Below are positions 48,629 to 59,796 of a stretch of DNA of 64,000 nt, piece after piece. Below the pieces are notes generated by a model. The model searched no databases. It was not told where the DNA came from and was given only the letters and a program-made list of their open reading frames with translations. A program made the position numbers and the translations under genes. Position 1 is the first letter of the stretch; every line of letters begins with the position of its first letter. Origin of the DNA: Quillaja saponaria (lineage: Eukaryota; Streptophyta; Magnoliopsida; Fabales; Quillajaceae); the NCBI GenBank assembly GCA_029379385.1, contig CM055614.1, forward strand, positions 1,240,001-1,304,000, written 5' to 3'.

Positions 48629-49922
48629 GGTAAAAGAAAGCAGGTTTCATCTTATCTACGAAGGTCTTGAAACTAAATTAGGAGAAAGAGAGAGCACAAC
48701 TTTCCACGATTGTTTTTCAATGTTTTGTTATAGCTGCTTCAACTTGAGAAACCATTGAGACTGTTTGCAGATAAGTTATAAGCTTTGGTGTTGATGGTAG
48801 GGTTTTATCAGCTTTCCAAGTACATAAAAAATGATTTGGCTTTGACAAGACCAATGTAGTAGTTTATGCACTTCCATTGAGGTCATGTCAACGCCTAGAA
48901 GCAGCAGCAAGTAATTGAACTGAGATTTTGGATTTGGTTGGTCGATTGATTTGGAATGTAGTACAGGATAAACGAATTCTAACCTTTATGGTATACTTTT
49001 TTTGTTCCATACGGAGGGGGGCTTGTATCTAATTAATGAAAAATAAATAATTTTATGTAAAAAGTTTTATGGTTCAAGATTGATTGGAACCATTTAAAGT
49101 ATGATTTATGCAGATCAATTTTGCTCGAGTAAAAATTTATTCTGGTACGAAGTCCATTTTAAAAATGATTTATCAATTAAATTAATAATTAATTATTTAC
49201 AAATATTACTATTTGATTATAATACCATCCAATAAGATAAATTTTATAGAGCTCTATCACGGTTTTATAGTCTGTCAAGATAAATTCTCTCCTAATTTGA
49301 TTACAATTAATCGTTTATCTATGACAATAATTAATCATAATTCAAAATATTATTTAATGTATAAATTTTTTGTTACAAAATATATGTATACAATTTAACA
49401 AATATCTTTTATATATTCGTTAAATATATATTTTTTATTATCAAATCTTTGTTTTTCAATCAGATGTCCACTAAGGAACAAAATAACACTTGCAAATGAG
49501 TAAAATAGCTGGGTACTTATCAGTGTTTTAAAATTTGGCCAGGAGAATGACTAGGAAAAATGTCCTAATTTCTGGTTACCATTTCAATTACTGAGTTGAC
49601 TTGCAACATCATAATTACAATATATATATATATATATTTAAAAATATAAATATAATAATTTAATTTCATACCAAAAATGAAACACAGGCAGATGCAACTG
49701 GCTACAGATTTTATTATTATTTTTTTTTCTTTTTTTTTGGAGAGGGGAAGTTTAATATTTCCAAATAATAAAATCCTTTGTTAATTGACGTTCTTTTTAA
49801 TTTCTTCTTGTTTTTAATCAGTGTAACTTACTTTATAATGTAGTAAGACTGAGCAATTTGAATTTACAAGATGAAGAAATTCAATTCCAGTGAAAAAAAT
49901 AAAATAAAAGAGGATCTGGGTT

Positions 49923-49953
<31 letters not shown>

Positions 49954-50271
49954 TGCCGTTAAATAAATATTAGCAGTAAGAGATATATAAAATAGTAAAT
50001 TAAATTTTACATGGACTTGTAATTACCGCGTGTGAAACACTATAATTACGTGCGTTTTCACCTAGATATTTATTCAGCTCCTCCCTATGTATAGCCAACT
50101 ATGTCTACTTTGTCTCCTACAAGTAACCAACCAATTCCTATGTAGTCTTTCCCTTTCGAACCATTCATTTTCTTTCCTTTTTTTTTTTTCCGTTTTCCAT
50201 TTTCCATTTTCCTTTCTTCAAGGGAAGTACTTATTCAGAACCCCAATCTGCTTTGATATTGTTCAATTAGT
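48629..50271. other. Intergenic: LPLAT 3' flank and BAG promoter
   Basis: LPLAT 3' UTR up to about 49040, then AT-rich DNA with a TA run at 49621-49638 and a T run at 49928-49947. The last 200 bp are CT-rich and probably the BAG leader. No gene is seen. Confidence 0.5.
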
Positions 50272-51429
50272 ATGTTTTCCCGAGTGAGAAAAGGGTGTGT
50301 TGGTAATCAAGGTAATAATCCTAATAATGTTGCTGGTTGGGAATTAAGGCCAGGAGGGATGCTGGTGCAGAAGAGAAATTCCGATACGAATCAAACTAGT
50401 ACTGCTTCAGTTTCCACCATTAATGTCAAAGTGAAGTATATCTCTTCGTACCATGAAATTCGTATCAGTTATCAAGCAAGCTTTGGTAAATGTTGCAGTT
50501 ATTGAAATTTAATATTTTTTTTTGTTTTGGGGGTAAGAGTTTGATTACCAAATTAATGGTTTTTTGCTAATTGAATTTTGCTTTTGTGGTGGCAGGGGAA
50601 TTGAAGAAAATGTTGACAGAACATACTGGATTGCATCCTCAGGATCAGAAATTGATTTTCAAGAAGAAAGAAAGAGATTCTAAATCATATCTTGATGTTG
50701 AAAGAGTGAAAGATGGATCAAAAATCACACTTGTTGAGGATATAGCCAGTAGAGAAAGGAGGATGCTAGAGATGTTAAAGAAAGCAAATACAGAGAAGGC
50801 TTCAAAATCCATGGCAGAAATAAGCTTGCAGGTTGACAAAATAGCCGAGCAGGTACATTTCATTTCATTGCATATAATAAATTCAGATACTTTTTTTATA
50901 ATACTGAATTGAATTCAACAAAATTGTTAAGGTTGCAGTTTTGGAAGCTGATGCTTCAAAAGGTGGGATTCTATCAGAGAAAGATGTGAATAATTTGACT
51001 GAAATGTTAATGACAAAGTTGATTAGATTGGATGATATTGTTGCTGTTAGGAGATTTGGGATTGCAGAAGAGAGAGCAGGTATTCTTTTATTTTTCATAT
51101 TTATTTTCTTTTAGCTTTCAATCTGCAAATTTGATACTATTACTAAGCCTAGTGTTGTTATGGATTTCTTGAAGGTGAGTAGAGTTCAGAAGCATATTGA
51201 AATTCTTGATAGGTTGAAACTGCAAAAACAAACAAGACCCTGCAGAAATGAAGGTAATGTGCCATTGCAGCAACCAGGGCATTCAAGTGTGGAAAATTTT
51301 GTACCACTGCAAAAAGAGAAGGCAGAACTTAGGCAGAGGAATATGTTAGGGCTAAAGCCTATACTGCAGCAACCATTGAGACATTCTGAGTCTTTTGTGG
51401 TAACAACAAAATGGGAAACTTTTGATTAA
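50272..51429 (+). CDS. BAG family molecular chaperone regulator (BAG1-4 type; last junction irregular)
   Basis: Exons 50272-50485, 50596-50852, 50932-51079 and about 51175-51429. The N-terminus has the plant BAG signature GWELRPGGMLVQKR, a ubiquitin-like domain follows (VKVKYISSYHEIRISYQASFG, then ELKKMLTEHTGLHPQDQKLI, residues about 50-115), and then the BAG domain (SLQVDKIAEQVAVLEADAS, LTEMLMTKLIRLDDIVA, VQKHIEILDRLKLQ). BAG proteins bind the Hsp70 ATPase domain and act as nucleotide-exchange co-chaperones in stress and cell-death control. Problem: exon 3 ends GCA-G before GTATTC (phase 1), while exon 4 starts after TTGAAG in phase 0 (GTGAGTAGAGTTCAG). GT-AG splicing gives a frameshift; only a GG-AG or GT-GG reading keeps the frame. 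An alternative with exon 3 ending at 51045 and exon 4 at 51115 is open but unlike the family. The locus may be damaged or mis-sequenced there. Confidence 0.82.
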
Positions 51430-54334
51430 AGCATAGCAGCCTATAAAGCTTTCCAACAGAGGACTAAGCAGATAAGTAAGTTCTTAGAGTAAGTTGTCCT
51501 GAAAATTTGACTCATTCAGACTTCAGTTTTTTTGTTTGGCATTCTTTCCTGGGTTTACATTTATAATGATCCTATTAGTATCTTTTAGTTTCAAAAATTA
51601 GTTTTCCGATTGCTGGTGTATAATCAGCTTTTTCAGATGTGTATAGCAAAAACTGTACAGCTACAATGATCAGGGGAAGAAAGACATCAAATTGTTTCAG
51701 ATATCTATCTCTTCTCATTTGGGTGGGGGTGTGATTTCTCTCTTATTCTTTTCTTTGGGATGGAGGGGAACCATATAACTAATCATAGCCTTAATTATAT
51801 TCTGAAGGTATAAATGGGGAGATGAATGATCTTTGTTGCTTGGGGACCCCTACTCTGTTAGGCCAACTTCAATGTGCACTGATTAAAGGAACAGAAAATT
51901 TATATTCCACGTTTCCACTAGAAAGTGATACATGCCTTATTTATTATGAATCTGCAGAAATAATTGAGGGTAGGAATAGGATTACTTACATAGAGGGAAT
52001 CTTACTATCTTATCATATCAAATGGCAGAGTTGCAGTTATGAGCTTTTTGGGTTTGGGGTAAATGATACAGAAAATTTATTACTTGTAAGCTATGGTCCA
52101 TACTTCAGAACTGGGCTGAATTCTAATATTGCAAGTTTTCAAATGAAATTATGTTGGAAGTTCAGTTGTTACAACTGCATTAACTAGTCAAAGGTTGGTT
52201 GTTTATATTTTTTCCATGTGGTTCAGGAATCAAAGATTATGATTCAGGCTTACAAATGCACAATGAGGAACCACATAGTGAACAAGTTGTTAGAACAAAA
52301 GGTGATAGGAAAATGAGGATGGAGGAGGAAAAAGCAATTCTAGTTTTTCCTTGATCAGTTATAAGAACAAAAATTGAGGGGAATTTTCCTTCTCTCACAC
52401 CCTTCAGTACTAAGAATTATGTAACTGCTATCATCAAGCTTTTGTAACTTCAAAGACATTACAGAATGCATACGCAATTTTGGAAGCCAATCATTTTTCA
52501 TTTATTTATTATTATTATTTTTTGACTGAGAATACGAAACCAATCAGATCCATAACAATTTCTTGTTTTTGATTCTGTTATTAGCTATAGCAAATTCCCC
52601 TTGACCTTTCTTTGAAATTGGGCCCGAGATTTTAGCCTATAATTTTTGTATTAATTATTATTCTAATTCCGCCCAACTATGCTTTACCCACTTTATGTGG
52701 ATCATCGGGCCCACTTCAATATCTAAACAATTTTTCTTTTTATCAGTAACAAAGGATACAGTCCAAAATAGTGGAAGAAAAAAAAAAATACTCAGAACAG
52801 GAGAACAATAATTATTTTTTTGATAAAATAAAATACTCAATACTACAAACTGTTGGGCTGTGACTAAATGTTTTTTATTTAGAAAAAAGAAAAGAAAAGA
52901 AAATAATTGAGACTTATTCCTATTTGTATATGAGAGGATTTGAGTAACATATAAGTTTTTAATTTATATTGAGTTCAAATGACATGTAAAAATTGACATT
53001 GATATCAGGGCTACAAAATTTACTATAAAAGAATTCAAATTTAAAAGTCAATAAAGAAATTACATTTTATTGACTATTATGCTAACTTTTTGAAATTCTT
53101 GGCTGTGACAATATTTTTTATTTTTGAAAAAACATAAGACTTGTTAATATTTTAAGCTAGAGGATAGGGACAAACGTAAGTTTTTTACCTTATGTTTATG
53201 GATGGGTTAATGCGAAATTGAGAAATTTGTTTGTACACAACTAGCTTTATAATAAATTATTATAATTTAGTGATTATATGTGTTCGAGTCAGTTTAGAAA
53301 TACATTGACTAATTATCTCTTTATCTAGTCAAAGACATACCATCTATGTTAGAATTATAAAACTTAATGATTAATATACAAGACTTCTACTAAAAGAATT
53401 CAATTCTGAAAAGCTAATAAATGGATCACATATTTAGACAAACGTATCAACCCTCTTGCTATTCTCTAAAATAAAGATGAGTAGGAAGCAATTCCTATTT
53501 TTACTAACTCAGTTTTTAAATATAAATAAGTCAAAATATTTATAGGTTAAAGGCTTTGACAATCTATATTCAAATTTGCATGATTTCTTTTTATTTTATT
53601 TTTTTGTATATTAGGAGTGCTCGAATTCGAGGAAAGAAATACAAATTTGCATGACTTTTATATTTATGTTGTGAATTGTTTTTCTTTGTATGGATAAATA
53701 CAAGGATTTAGTGATATGCTTTTAAACTGATCTGTTTAATTTTGTACCACAAAAAAAGTCAATATCCTAACCAGTTTAGTTTCTGTTCCAGTTTCGGCAG
53801 TTAAGAAGTTAGTTGACTTTGAAAAAAACAGTTATTTATCCTCCATCCAAAAGTTATTCTTTTTGTATTCCAAAAAAGGCAACATAATTCATGCATGAGT
53901 ACCAACCCCACCCTCACCCTCACCCCCACCCCCTTCTATTTCTAGGTTGAGAATCAAAACGCACCCTAGTTGTAAATTGATTACCCACCCACGTTTTTTA
54001 ATACACAATGCACGTTACTTTTGGTATTAAAAGTCATAAAATTTATTTAATACCGCAAGACTTTATGTTAAGTCCGTTGGGTTAAGTTATACACACTATG
54101 AGTAATCCATATCTCCAGTTTAACTGTTTGTTCATTCCATAATGTAAACTTAACAATGCTTTATTGTAAGGCTGTCAAAATATTCAGTGTAAATTTCTTT
54201 TGCTCTACCGCTCTTTATTACTACAAGTTCCCCATCTCCTCTCATTTACTGTGGAAGTTTTCATATATATGATATGATATAAAATAAAAATCCTTCTGCA
54301 TATTCAAGACCAGCTGGATAGGCGAGAACTGAAA
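51430..54334. other. Intergenic: BAG 3' region with a possible stray exon, then AT-rich DNA
   Basis: At 52229-52355, after a good acceptor (TTCCATGTGGTTCAG), the plus strand is open for a hydrophilic segment (IKDYDSGLQMHNEEPHSEQV...RKMRMEEEKAI) ending in TGA. It could be a 3' exon of the BAG gene or an unrelated remnant. The 121-codon ORF at 51822-52187 has no recognised motif. A CACCC-rich tract lies at 53905-53935. No further gene is seen. Confidence 0.35.
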
Positions 54335-55918
54335 TCAAACTAGTAAATCCATTCCTTCATCTTCCAATTTCTGATCTTGGTCGTCACCATATTCTTCTTC
54401 ACGGTTAGCCACAGATGATGTCAGCTCTTTGGCTCTTTCTGCTTGACATTCCCAATTGGTTCGAGCCAATACAAACAACATGGCCAATAAACAAGATCCT
54501 TGTGCTGCTAAAAGACCAAGCCATAAGCCTTTGAAATCATACCCTGCAAAAAAGCTCAACCACAATGCCACTGGCATTCCCACCAGATAAAAGCAACCCA
54601 AGTTGACATTTGCTCCCAATTTCGGCCTAGCCGATCCCCTCAAAACCCCACAAACCGTTGTTTGTGGACAATTTCCAAGTTCACAAAGTCCAATAATTGG
54701 CAAAACCATTGAAGTCAATGCAATAATCTCTGCATCTTGGGTGAACATGAAGGCCCATATCTTCCTCACTGATACCGCGAAAAACAATGCCGAAAATCCC
54801 AAAATGAAGCTAAAACAGAGGCCAATTACGGCTGCAAGTTTGGCTCTTTGAGGACTGTTGGCACCCAACTCATTACCCACCCTTGTGGATACACCAAAGC
54901 TTAAAGAAGATGGGAAAATGTATATCAATGCCGTGGTTTGAATCAGAATTCCCATTGAAGCAACAGTGGCTTGAGGATTAAACAATAACCCACATAGCAA
55001 AATCATTAATTCATACCACCACCATTCAAGACAAACCGAAATGCAGCTTGGAATTGCTAAATTCACAAGTGATTTCCAGCCTTTTAAGCACTCTGAGGAA
55101 ATCCCAGTCCAAGTTTTTAGGTACACGCCGGAGATTATAATGTAGATGATTAATGAACCTACAAGATTGAAATTAGTCCAAATTGCACTTAAAGCGACGC
55201 CCTTGATTCCAAGATTAAGGGCAGAGACAAGAAGGTAATTGATCGGAATATGAAGAAGAATAGCCAGAGTTGCACAGTAAGTCAGAGGCAGAGTAATAGA
55301 CTGAGTTCTGAGGTAAATCCTCAAAGGGTGTAATAGAGACTGAGCTATAAGATCCGGAAGAGAATAAAGAATGTAGGATTGAGCTTGAGTAGCTATATTG
55401 TCTTCTTGACCACAAAAGAGCAAAATTTTCTTCATGTTGAACCACAAAAGTGATATGGGTATTGAAGTTAACAGAAGCAGAATCACTGTCCTCTGCATCA
55501 CAAGGCCTAAAAGTTTGAATCTTTTGGCTCCAAAAGCTTGACCACAAAGGGGTTCCATTCCCATAGCAAGGCCAGAGAGGACAGAGTATCCAGTAATATT
55601 AGCAAATCCAATTGCAAGCGAGCCACCGGCCAGAGCAAGGTCACCGAGGCTGCCAAGGAAGAGCATGGAGATCATGGAGCGACAGTAGATTAAGAATCCT
55701 GTTAAAACCATGGGCAAAGCTACGTTAGCAATGCATTTGGCTTCCTTGATAGCTAAAGCTAAGTGGGTCTTATCAATTTTTTTATTTTGTTGTTGCATTG
55801 TTGGAGATTTGGGGATCAAAGGGATAAACATGTCGGGCTCCTCTAGTTTGGTTGTGGGAAGATTTGGTTGGTCCATATTGCATTTGCAGGTAGCATAAGC
55901 AGAAGAAAACTGGGACAT
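54335..55918 (-). CDS. MATE efflux transporter, DETOXIFICATION family (intronless clade)
   Basis: A single uninterrupted exon of 527 codons from the ATG at 55918 (MSQFSSAYA); an alternative start at 55876 (MDQPNLP) gives 513 residues. The open frame continues upstream to 56092, but that part is low-complexity Ser/Phe and looks like leader DNA. About twelve membrane segments are visible, beginning with ANVALPMVLTGFLIYCRSMI. Family motifs include GSLGDLALAGGSLAIGFANI, SGLAMGMEPLCGQAFGAK, RIYLRTQ, SFGVSTRVGNELGAN and GNCPQTTVCGVLRGSARPK. The absence of introns fits the plant DTX48-56 clade, whose members export organic cations, hormones or metabolites at plasma membrane or endomembranes using H+ exchange. 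The substrate cannot be read from sequence. The acidic C-terminus (REEEYGDDQDQKLEDEG) is probably cytosolic. No defects are seen. Confidence 0.95.
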   Translation of the reverse strand: MSQFSSAYATCKCNMDQPNLPTTKLEEPDMFIPLIPKSPTMQQQNKKIDKTHLALAIKEAKCIANVALPMVLTGFLIYCRSMISMLFLGSLGDLALAGGSLAIGFANITGYSVLSGLAMGMEPLCGQAFGAKRFKLLGLVMQRTVILLLLTSIPISLLWFNMKKILLFCGQEDNIATQAQSYILYSLPDLIAQSLLHPLRIYLRTQSITLPLTYCATLAILLHIPINYLLVSALNLGIKGVALSAIWTNFNLVGSLIIYIIISGVYLKTWTGISSECLKGWKSLVNLAIPSCISVCLEWWWYELMILLCGLLFNPQATVASMGILIQTTALIYIFPSSLSFGVSTRVGNELGANSPQRAKLAAVIGLCFSFILGFSALFFAVSVRKIWAFMFTQDAEIIALTSMVLPIIGLCELGNCPQTTVCGVLRGSARPKLGANVNLGCFYLVGMPVALWLSFFAGYDFKGLWLGLLAAQGSCLLAMLFVLARTNWECQAERAKELTSSVANREEEYGDDQDQKLEDEGMDLLV

Positions 55919-58900
55919 GGTTTGGACTCGATTTACGGAAGAGTGTATGTAGCTGGTGGGTTTAAAAAGATGAGTGTTTTGGTGGGTTCTAGAAAATTTG
56001 AACATAAAATGGGACCAATCAGGGAAGAAGAAGAAGAAGAAGGATATGACACAGGGCTGAAAAGACAGGGACAAAGACAAAGACAAAGTCAACTGCCCTG
56101 CACTAAGATCTTACCAAATACAGGTTAATAGCAGGGATAGCCATTTTATTTTACTTGTATTGAAGGCAAGTATTTAACCTTTGCATTTTGAAACTTGCCA
56201 ACGAAGAGACAAAACCAAGAGTTGGGCGGTTTATACTTTCTAAGATGGCCATTTTCTGAAAACGAATGCTTGACTTACTATTAAGTTTTTACAATTTGAC
56301 TGGGTATTATTAATACGAATTTAGAATTTCTATCCCCCATCGTATAAAAACTTCCTTCATATTTTTACACACCATTGACATATTCAGGGGGGTTGAAACT
56401 CGAGAACCAAAAGTTTTTGGAGTTCAGAAGTTACAAATAGAATCTTTTCTTCAGATATGAATTCAAACTGGTTTATGATTATATTTAAATGCAAAAAAAA
56501 TAATAATTAAATTAAATTAATTTTTTTTAATCTTTTCAAAAGGAGACTCTTTAATATAATTAACCAAAATAATCCAATTTTTCTGTACCCTCTTGTAGGG
56601 GAAAACCCAAAAAGAGGGACAGGGATTAGGGAATGGTGGTCAAGGCTTGACATGGTCCAAAGTGTCTCGAACTTTTCATGATTAGATAGAAGATAGAATC
56701 ATACATGAGAAAAGAGTAATGGAAGACCGGCCTCAACCATCAATATCCGGAAGACCCCCTTTTTCATATGAATATGTGACATGAACAATCTCACAAAAAT
56801 ATGCCATCCTTAATTGGCCAAGAAAAGCAAGAATATCATTTTGGTTGACTCAAAAAGGATATATGATTTTTCTGTTTTGTACTAACAACATGTAGAATTA
56901 TAAACCCGAAACTCATTCAAACTATCACAATTGACATTTCCTTAATAGGGAATGCTTATTTTCCCTTCTAGAAGACTAGAAGCTTAACTTGTAGTGCTTT
57001 TCTTCAATTCCATGGTGAAAATTTGGTTTGGATGCTGAGCAAGTCTTCTTACGTGTAATGACCGTCACGTTGCTTATATTATTGAGCCGCTCCATAGGCG
57101 GAGAAACCACTTTTCTTTCTATAGGCAATTTGCACAAGGAAGATCCTTTTCTAATTCAGAGGCAGAATTTTCAACTCTGTTAAGGCAATTTGTATTTTAG
57201 GCGCTGACATTTGTGGTGGAGCACCAACTAAGGCACTAATCCCATTTGCTAGTGCAAAGCATTTCAATTTCACAGTGAAAATACAAAGATGGTGTTGATA
57301 GATACTCACGGCAAACATTTTGGGCCTGAATCTTGCAGAAGAAAAAAAGAAAAGAAAAGAAAAGAAGACAAGGGCCTATAGGTATTGGGCCTTCAGAAGG
57401 AAAGTGTGAGTCTTCTGCTCCCTATAATTATGAGCTAGAAAATTGGGATTCACAATTACAAGAACTGGCATCTGTAGGCTGCCTTATTAATTATTTCATA
57501 TAACAGTCACAGTAATAAAGTTACTATTCATAAATATAACTTTCTGATTTTAACCTAAGTTCTGTGGCAGTCTACTTAACTGTATATGAATAAGCTAAGT
57601 ATATATATAAGTTTAAGTGTAAACAAAAATAATATGATATATATATATAGGTTTTTTAACAAGTTTTTTTAGAATATTTATTAAATAGTATATATATATA
57701 AAAGTTTATAATATTTATTGTAGTTGTTAAATCATAATTTTAGTATTATTTAATTTTTAAAATCTATATTTATTGTATATTGAGAAGTGTCTTAAAGAAA
57801 TTAAATATATCATTTGTGAGAAGGCTATTTTTAAGAGAGAAAAACACAAAAAATAAAATGAAAAAATAAAAAAAATTCTAACATATAATTTTATTTTGAA
57901 TTAAATATATTTTGGGAAAGAAATCATTGTGATTTTTTCTCTCTAACAGAACCTCATGTTACATGTGGATCCTTGTGGATCTAAATCCCAAGGGCAAAAG
58001 AACTTTGAGAATATTACAAAATCATTTGCATTGATTGCTGTTTATAATCATATGCAATTAATGGTCATCATACAAGATGGTAAGGATTGACCATTTGATT
58101 GAAGACCTTCAAGTTGACGACCCATTTTCGACACCAAGCCATGTGTGAGATTGGCCATTTTAGAGGATTTGGTAGGCCCATATCAGTGTCTATTAGTCCA
58201 AAATGTGGTCAAAGAGTTTAGCCTTTGCTTCAGAGGGGAATTAAGCAAGAAAAGAAAACGGGAGTGAAATTCTATATATCCAGAATAGAACATTTATGTA
58301 CGAAATAGCATTTAAATTCAAATAAAAAAGTTAGATAGATGTCCATACTTAGCACTAAACAGTGAACACACTTCCAATTTAATTATTATCGTTTTTTTTA
58401 ACTGCTTATACCGAAGTCACTTTTTTTGTTTTTCTTAAACATGTGCTCTAAAGCAATTAATACTCAATTATTATTATTATTTTTCTAGTGGTTTTGATTG
58501 AACCACATCCTAATTCATTGTTATTCAGAATATTAAATGAAATACTCCAAATGTCAGGTGAGGTAATGATACCCAACAACCAGCACAAAAGAAACTCTTT
58601 ATTGGTCAAATACAGGCAAATTTATTCAATAAGCGCAACAAACTCTTTCAAGTAATTTTCGGATATCGGACAAGAAAAAAAACAATTACTGCGCACAACA
58701 ACAACAACATTGAGTTAGGTGAATACTCAATAACAAAAGCGTCCCTAATGCGTGTGTGTAAGTGTTTGATCATTTTTTAACACAAATCCCAATTGTCACA
58801 AACACTAATATTTCTTAAACTCTAGCTAGCTAGAGCCTAGAGCTAGCTAGCAAGCAACCAGTTATCTAACTTGGGAGTCACAAATTTGAAGTACTCAAAT

Positions 58901-59196
58901 AGTCGCTACCCAGTATTCAGTACCCCCGCGAACTCCCCACGCTTTCACTTTTTTGTTTTTTCGTTTCTTCTTTTGCTGCTCATAGTGTATATATTATGAC
59001 TTGCCTCTTAATCTTAATATTAATAGCTAAGAGTTAGTAGTACTTAGTACCAGTGTACCACCCATCCCCTTGAATCTTGAATTCTTGACCCTCCTACCAT
59101 GCCCTATATATATTGATTAGACCATTAAGTTCCATATTCTAATTTATTTCAAACCCTTGTTTGAGTCTTCAACGCTCAAATAATCAAACCATTAAT
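55919..59196. other. Intergenic: MATE leader/promoter, AT-rich DNA, ERF promoter
   Basis: MATE leader with a purine/pyrimidine tract (AGAAGAAGAAGAAGAAGG at 56025-56043, plus strand). The middle is AT-rich with TA runs near 57640-57700. Near 58820-58835 is a perfect 16-bp palindrome CTCTAGCTAGCTAGAG, followed by a near copy. No gene is seen. Confidence 0.5.
59105..59112 (+). promoter_or_regulatory. TATA box of the ERF gene
   Basis: TATATATA in CCCTATATATATTG, 85-92 bp upstream of the ATG at 59197, a normal TATA position for a short-leader intronless gene. Confidence 0.65.
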
Positions 59197-59796
59197 ATGG
59201 CCTCAAATTCCAGCAAAAGATCACACCCCATTTATCACGGAATCCGGTCTCGGAGCGGGAAGTGGGTGTCCGAAATCCGGGAGCCACGTAAGGCAACGCG
59301 GATATGGCTGGGAACCTTCCCCACCCCAGAAATGGCGGCTGCCGCATATGATGTGGCAGCAATAGCCGTGAAAGGCAACGAGGCAGTTCTTAATTTCCCC
59401 GACTCAATTGAGTCGTACCCAGTACCCGCATCCACTTCACCTGCTGATATCATACGTGCCGCCACGGCTGCTGCCAGAGCCACCGCGTTGAAGAAGGGAG
59501 AATCTAGTGGCGATTCTCAATTAGTTTTAAATGATGAGCCATCAACTTATAATGATCAAAACGATAAGGGTACTGATCAGAATGATAATTTTAGTACCTC
59601 AGCGCCGTCGTGGTCTGGCAACGAAACAGATCAGTTTGTGGACGAGGAGGCCATATTTGGGATGCCAAGTTTGCTGGTGGACATGGCTGAGGGCATGCTT
59701 CTCTCTCCTCCTAGGATTAATTCAACAACCTCGGATCCGGATGAGTTGCCGGAAGAAAATTCTTCTGCCGGAGACAGTTTGTGGAGCTATTTTTGA
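59197..59796 (+). CDS. AP2/ERF transcription factor, DREB subfamily (ERF025-027-like)
   Basis: Intronless, 199 codons from the ATG at 59197 (MASNSSKRS); the open frame extends upstream but without an ATG. One AP2 domain at residues about 13-70: [57 protein letters not shown]. The usual W before GKW is absent and the segment is one residue shorter (RSRSGKW), as I recall for ERF025-027 relatives. An alanine-rich run ([16 protein letters not shown]) follows. The acidic C-terminus has [19 protein letters not shown] and ends in DSLWSYF, the LWSY box typical of DREB A-1/A-4 activators. Such factors bind DRE/CRT (CCGAC) elements and regulate stress or growth genes in the nucleus. The YHG in place of the common YRG at the start of the domain is a mild oddity. 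Confidence 0.93.
   Translation: MASNSSKRSHPIYHGIRSRSGKWVSEIREPRKATRIWLGTFPTPEMAAAAYDVAAIAVKGNEAVLNFPDSIESYPVPASTSPADIIRAATAAARATALKKGESSGDSQLVLNDEPSTYNDQNDKGTDQNDNFSTSAPSWSGNETDQFVDEEAIFGMPSLLVDMAEGMLLSPPRINSTTSDPDELPEENSSAGDSLWSYF

Noticed and set aside
51822..52187. 121-codon plus ORF downstream of BAG
   Set aside because: No recognised motif and no good gene context; kept only as a possible chance ORF.
55919..56092. N-terminal extension of the MATE ORF to 56092
   Set aside because: The extra 58 codons are Ser/Leu and Phe runs translated from a simple repeat; the start at 55918 gives a normal family N-terminus.
54603..56128. Plus-strand ORFs of 62-86 codons, and a 110-codon minus ORF in another frame
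   Set aside because: Shadows of the intronless MATE gene.
59161..59196. Upstream extension of the ERF frame
   Set aside because: It has no ATG (it would begin with TTG); the first ATG is at 59197.
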